Shown: in pieces, positions 12,512-14,145 of the stretch
Position numbering within the stretch: the first letter of the stretch is position 1
Layout of the letters: each line of letters starts with the position of its first letter
NCBI GenBank assembly: GCA_031549495.1
Contig: JAVBPS010000058.1
Coordinates: 1 to 14,145, forward strand
Length of the DNA stretch: 14,145 nt
Direction of reading: 5' to 3'
Source of the DNA: JAVBOW01 sp031549495
Lineage (GTDB): Bacteria; Bacteroidota; Bacteroidia; Bacteroidales; Rikenellaceae
Program-made: the position numbers and the translations under genes
The notes under the pieces: generated by a model
Database searches by the model: none
Told to the model about the DNA's origin: nothing
What the model saw: the letters and a program-made list of their open reading frames with translations, nothing else

Positions 12512-13885
12512 TTAGAAATCGAGCTCGATGCGGCAACCGAGCATATTATAGTCCACACCCGCCTTACCGCCGGTTTCGGTGATCGTGCGGTAGTTCGAGG
12601 TGGGTTTACCCGTGGCGTCGTGGCCGACCATCAGCTTGCCGCGGCCGTTGGCGTAACGGTCGTTGTTGACGAACATGTAGTTGAGCACCAGTTTCACGTT
12701 ATTGTTGATGTAGTAGTTCACCCCGAAGGTGTAGTGCTCGGCCGAGCCGCCGTATACGTTCTTGTCCGTCAGGTTGATGTAGTCGTAACGGGCCATCAGC
12801 TCGATGTCGCCCCAGTGGCGGCCTCGGGTGGGCTGGGTGAATTTGGCGCCGCTATCGTCGTAGCGCTGCTTGCCGCCGAAAAGCGTATGGCCGATCTCGC
12901 CGTACCAGCCGCCGAAGCGGTAGACGTTCTTGTTGGCCCATACGTTCGAGGAGATATACTCGCCCTGCATGCGCAGGCCTTTGTACCAGAAGGCGGCCTC
13001 GCCGTTGAAGAGGAATTCGTGCTGGAAATCCTGCAGTACGTCGGTGTCGGTGTATTTTTTACGGTTGATGTTGGTAGTGTTGCGGGCGTTGTAGCGCGTG
13101 GTCTTGTAATCCAGGATCGCGCCGTCGGTCTTGGGCAGGCGGTAAACCGCGCCGCCGCCGATGTGCAGGCCGTAATAATCCGTACGGTGGTGGCGCCAGA
13201 AAGGATTGAAGACCATGCGGGTCAGGTAGTCCGGACCGCTCGTGCGGCCTTCGTCCTTGTTGTTCGCCTCCACGTTCTCGGCGGTGATCAGGGCGTCCAC
13301 CGTCTGGAAGAAGACGCCGCCGCTCATGTAAAACCAGTTCTTCTGGTAGTTCACATCGATCCCGATGTGGCGGCTGGGCGCGAAGGCCGCAACCACGGCC
13401 GGGCGCTCCATGAACGACAGGTAGCGCGAGGTGGTCACCTCGGACATCGAGAAGTCCTCCTTCATGTTACCCAGCGAGAACGAGGCGTTGCACAGCCCGT
13501 CGTAACGGATGATGGCGTCCTTGAGTTCGAACGCGCCGCTGGCGAAGTCGGTGTCGATCTCGGCGTACCAATCGGGGGTGACCTGCGCCTTGAAGGCCAT
13601 GCGGATGCGGCGGGTCTTGATGCCGTTGCCGATCGGATCGTAATCGGGATTCTGTCCGAAAAAGTACGCTCCGTCCAACTGCACGCGCAGGTCGAGCCAG
13701 AATTTGTAGGTCTGCTTGGCGTCCTCGAACACGAGGATACCCCCGCGCTCCTCGGCGCTCAGCGGGTTGCGATCCACCGCCACACCGTATTGGTTGTAGC
13801 GCACGGAGAGTTCCTCCTGGCCGGTCTGGGCTGCGAGGCCCGTGGCAAAAGCCAGCGACAGGATAGTAAAGACGAGTTTTTTCAT
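12512..13885 (-). CDS. OprO/OprP-type (phosphate-selective porin family) outer-membrane porin
   Basis: 457-aa outer-membrane beta-barrel. Residues 1-19 form a signal peptide (MKKLVFTILSLAFATGLAA, cut before Q20). The mature part begins with a short linker and then alternating amphipathic strands such as FWLDLRVQLDGAYFFG, TRRIRMAFKAQVTPDWYAEIDTDF, FSLGNMKEDFSMSE and RYLSFMERP, which are the recognisable OprO/OprP (Porin_O_P) features. It ends in a C-terminal phenylalanine (CRIELDF), the signal for barrel assembly. Family members in Pseudomonas carry phosphate or polyphosphate; in Bacteroidota the substrate is mostly unknown, so anion specificity here is inference. First gene of a probable two-gene operon with the LTD lipoprotein, with two -7-like elements upstream. 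Confidence 0.9.
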   Translation of the reverse strand: MKKLVFTILSLAFATGLAAQTGQEELSVRYNQYGVAVDRNPLSAEERGGILVFEDAKQTYKFWLDLRVQLDGAYFFGQNPDYDPIGNGIKTRRIRMAFKAQVTPDWYAEIDTDFASGAFELKDAIIRYDGLCNASFSLGNMKEDFSMSEVTTSRYLSFMERPAVVAAFAPSRHIGIDVNYQKNWFYMSGGVFFQTVDALITAENVEANNKDEGRTSGPDYLTRMVFNPFWRHHRTDYYGLHIGGGAVYRLPKTDGAILDYKTTRYNARNTTNINRKKYTDTDVLQDFQHEFLFNGEAAFWYKGLRMQGEYISSNVWANKNVYRFGGWYGEIGHTLFGGKQRYDDSGAKFTQPTRGRHWGDIELMARYDYINLTDKNVYGGSAEHYTFGVNYYINNNVKLVLNYMFVNNDRYANGRGKLMVGHDATGKPTSNYRTITETGGKAGVDYNMLGCRIELDF

Positions 13886-13938
13886 AAGTGGGATTATTGA
13901 TTTGCGTTTATAGATAGATGCTTCTTGCGATATCCGGT

Positions 13939-13960
13939 AATATTATACAAATATAATATT
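13939..13960 (-). promoter_or_regulatory. Dyad with embedded -7 element upstream of the porin gene
   Basis: aatattata (13939-13947) and tataatatt (13952-13960) are perfect 9-bp inverted arms with spacer caaa. On the - strand the centre reads TATATTTG (13948-13955), a perfect TAnnTTTG -7 element, about 60 nt from the porin start codon. No TTTG was found at the right distance upstream. The dyad could be an operator covering the promoter. Confidence 0.5.
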
Positions 13961-13989
13961 AGGGCCGTAATTTACTCTTAACGAGCATA

Positions 13990-14024
13990 CAAATATAAGG
14001 CCTAACACCAATTTTTACATCAAA
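13990..14024 (-). promoter_or_regulatory. Distal candidate promoter of the porin operon
   Basis: TATATTTG on the - strand (13990-13997) matches TAnnTTTG, and a TTTG lies 23 nt further upstream (14021-14024), at the long end of the usual spacing. It would give a leader of about 100 nt that contains the proximal dyad. Confidence 0.5.
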
Positions 14025-14084
14025 TCGGAAGAAAATTACAAGCCCGGGGTGGAAAAAGGGGCCTGCATAGCGCAGAATCACCTT

Positions 14085-14145
14085 TCGTGGGGGTGGGGGT
14101 TTGGGGGGGGCGGGTGGATGGTGAGCAATGGGGGGGGGGGGTTGT
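14085..14145 (+). other. G-rich low-complexity end of the window
   Basis: Runs G5-t-G5-ttt-G8-c-G3 (14089-14114) meet the simple pattern for a G-quadruplex, and a run of twelve G follows at 14130-14141. No gene is visible in 13998-14145. Homopolymer G at the end may be a contig-edge sequencing or assembly artefact, so this stretch should be read with caution. Confidence 0.5.

Noticed and set aside
12620..13900. 426-aa open frame on the + strand opposite the porin
   Set aside because: Antisense shadow; the - strand frame has a signal peptide and a terminal Phe barrel signal.

Overview
The window looks like a chromosomal segment of a GC-rich Bacteroidota gut anaerobe, most likely Alistipes or another Rikenellaceae member. 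This is inference from four things: protein content (rubrerythrin/PerR/bacterioferritin, OprO/OprP-type porin, LTD lipoprotein), the Bacteroidota-type promoter signature (TTTG ~19 nt upstream of TAnnTTTG), weak or absent Shine-Dalgarno sequences, and GC-rich genes separated by AT-rich or repeat-filled spacers. No rRNA, tRNA, CRISPR array or transposase gene was seen.

Layout. (1) Positions 143-2691, + strand: proB and proA, the first two steps of proline synthesis from glutamate. They are separated by a 26-bp-arm perfect palindrome that swallows the proB stop codon and by a multi-hairpin repeat. All later genes are on the - strand, so proA is convergent with rubrerythrin. (2) 2920-4710: a peroxide/iron group. 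A PerR-type Fur regulator is followed 38 nt later by a reverse-type rubrerythrin, probably one operon from a promoter overlaid by two tandem operator-like boxes. A bacterioferritin with its own terminator lies upstream. (3) 4903-8054: an uncharacterised 486-aa membrane protein and an SLC13/DASS anion permease, with a perfect 31-bp inverted repeat between them enclosing a candidate -7 promoter element. (4) 8211-9005: a lipoprotein of the SdiA-regulated/YjiK-like beta-propeller type. (5) 9205-10496: a CYTH (triphosphate tunnel) protein and an unrecognised protein with possible CYTH-like pattern and a cysteine-rich tail. (6) 10562-13885: an OprO/OprP-type porin followed after 24 nt by a three-LTD lipoprotein with a surface-export-like signal. 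The porin has two TATATTTG elements upstream, one inside a dyad.

The most striking feature is what fills the intergenic spaces. Most gaps over about 90 bp hold a long palindromic repeat. Six copies belong to one superfamily with GTCAT...ATGAC ends (13-88, 2712-2782, 4040-4129, 4803-4873, 8096-8172, 9040-9130). The others are a GGGCACCC family (three copies), a CCCCTAA-type composite, a TTCATAA heptamer family (two loci) and a CACAAA-type palindrome. These explain the short spurious reading frames in the gaps. They look like non-autonomous, REP- or MITE-like elements, some reused as terminators.

Functionally, regions 4-6 can be read speculatively as phosphate or organic-anion handling: OprO/P porin, surface lipoprotein, triphosphatase-like enzyme, phytase-superfamily-like propeller and anion permease. 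The sequence alone does not prove that link.
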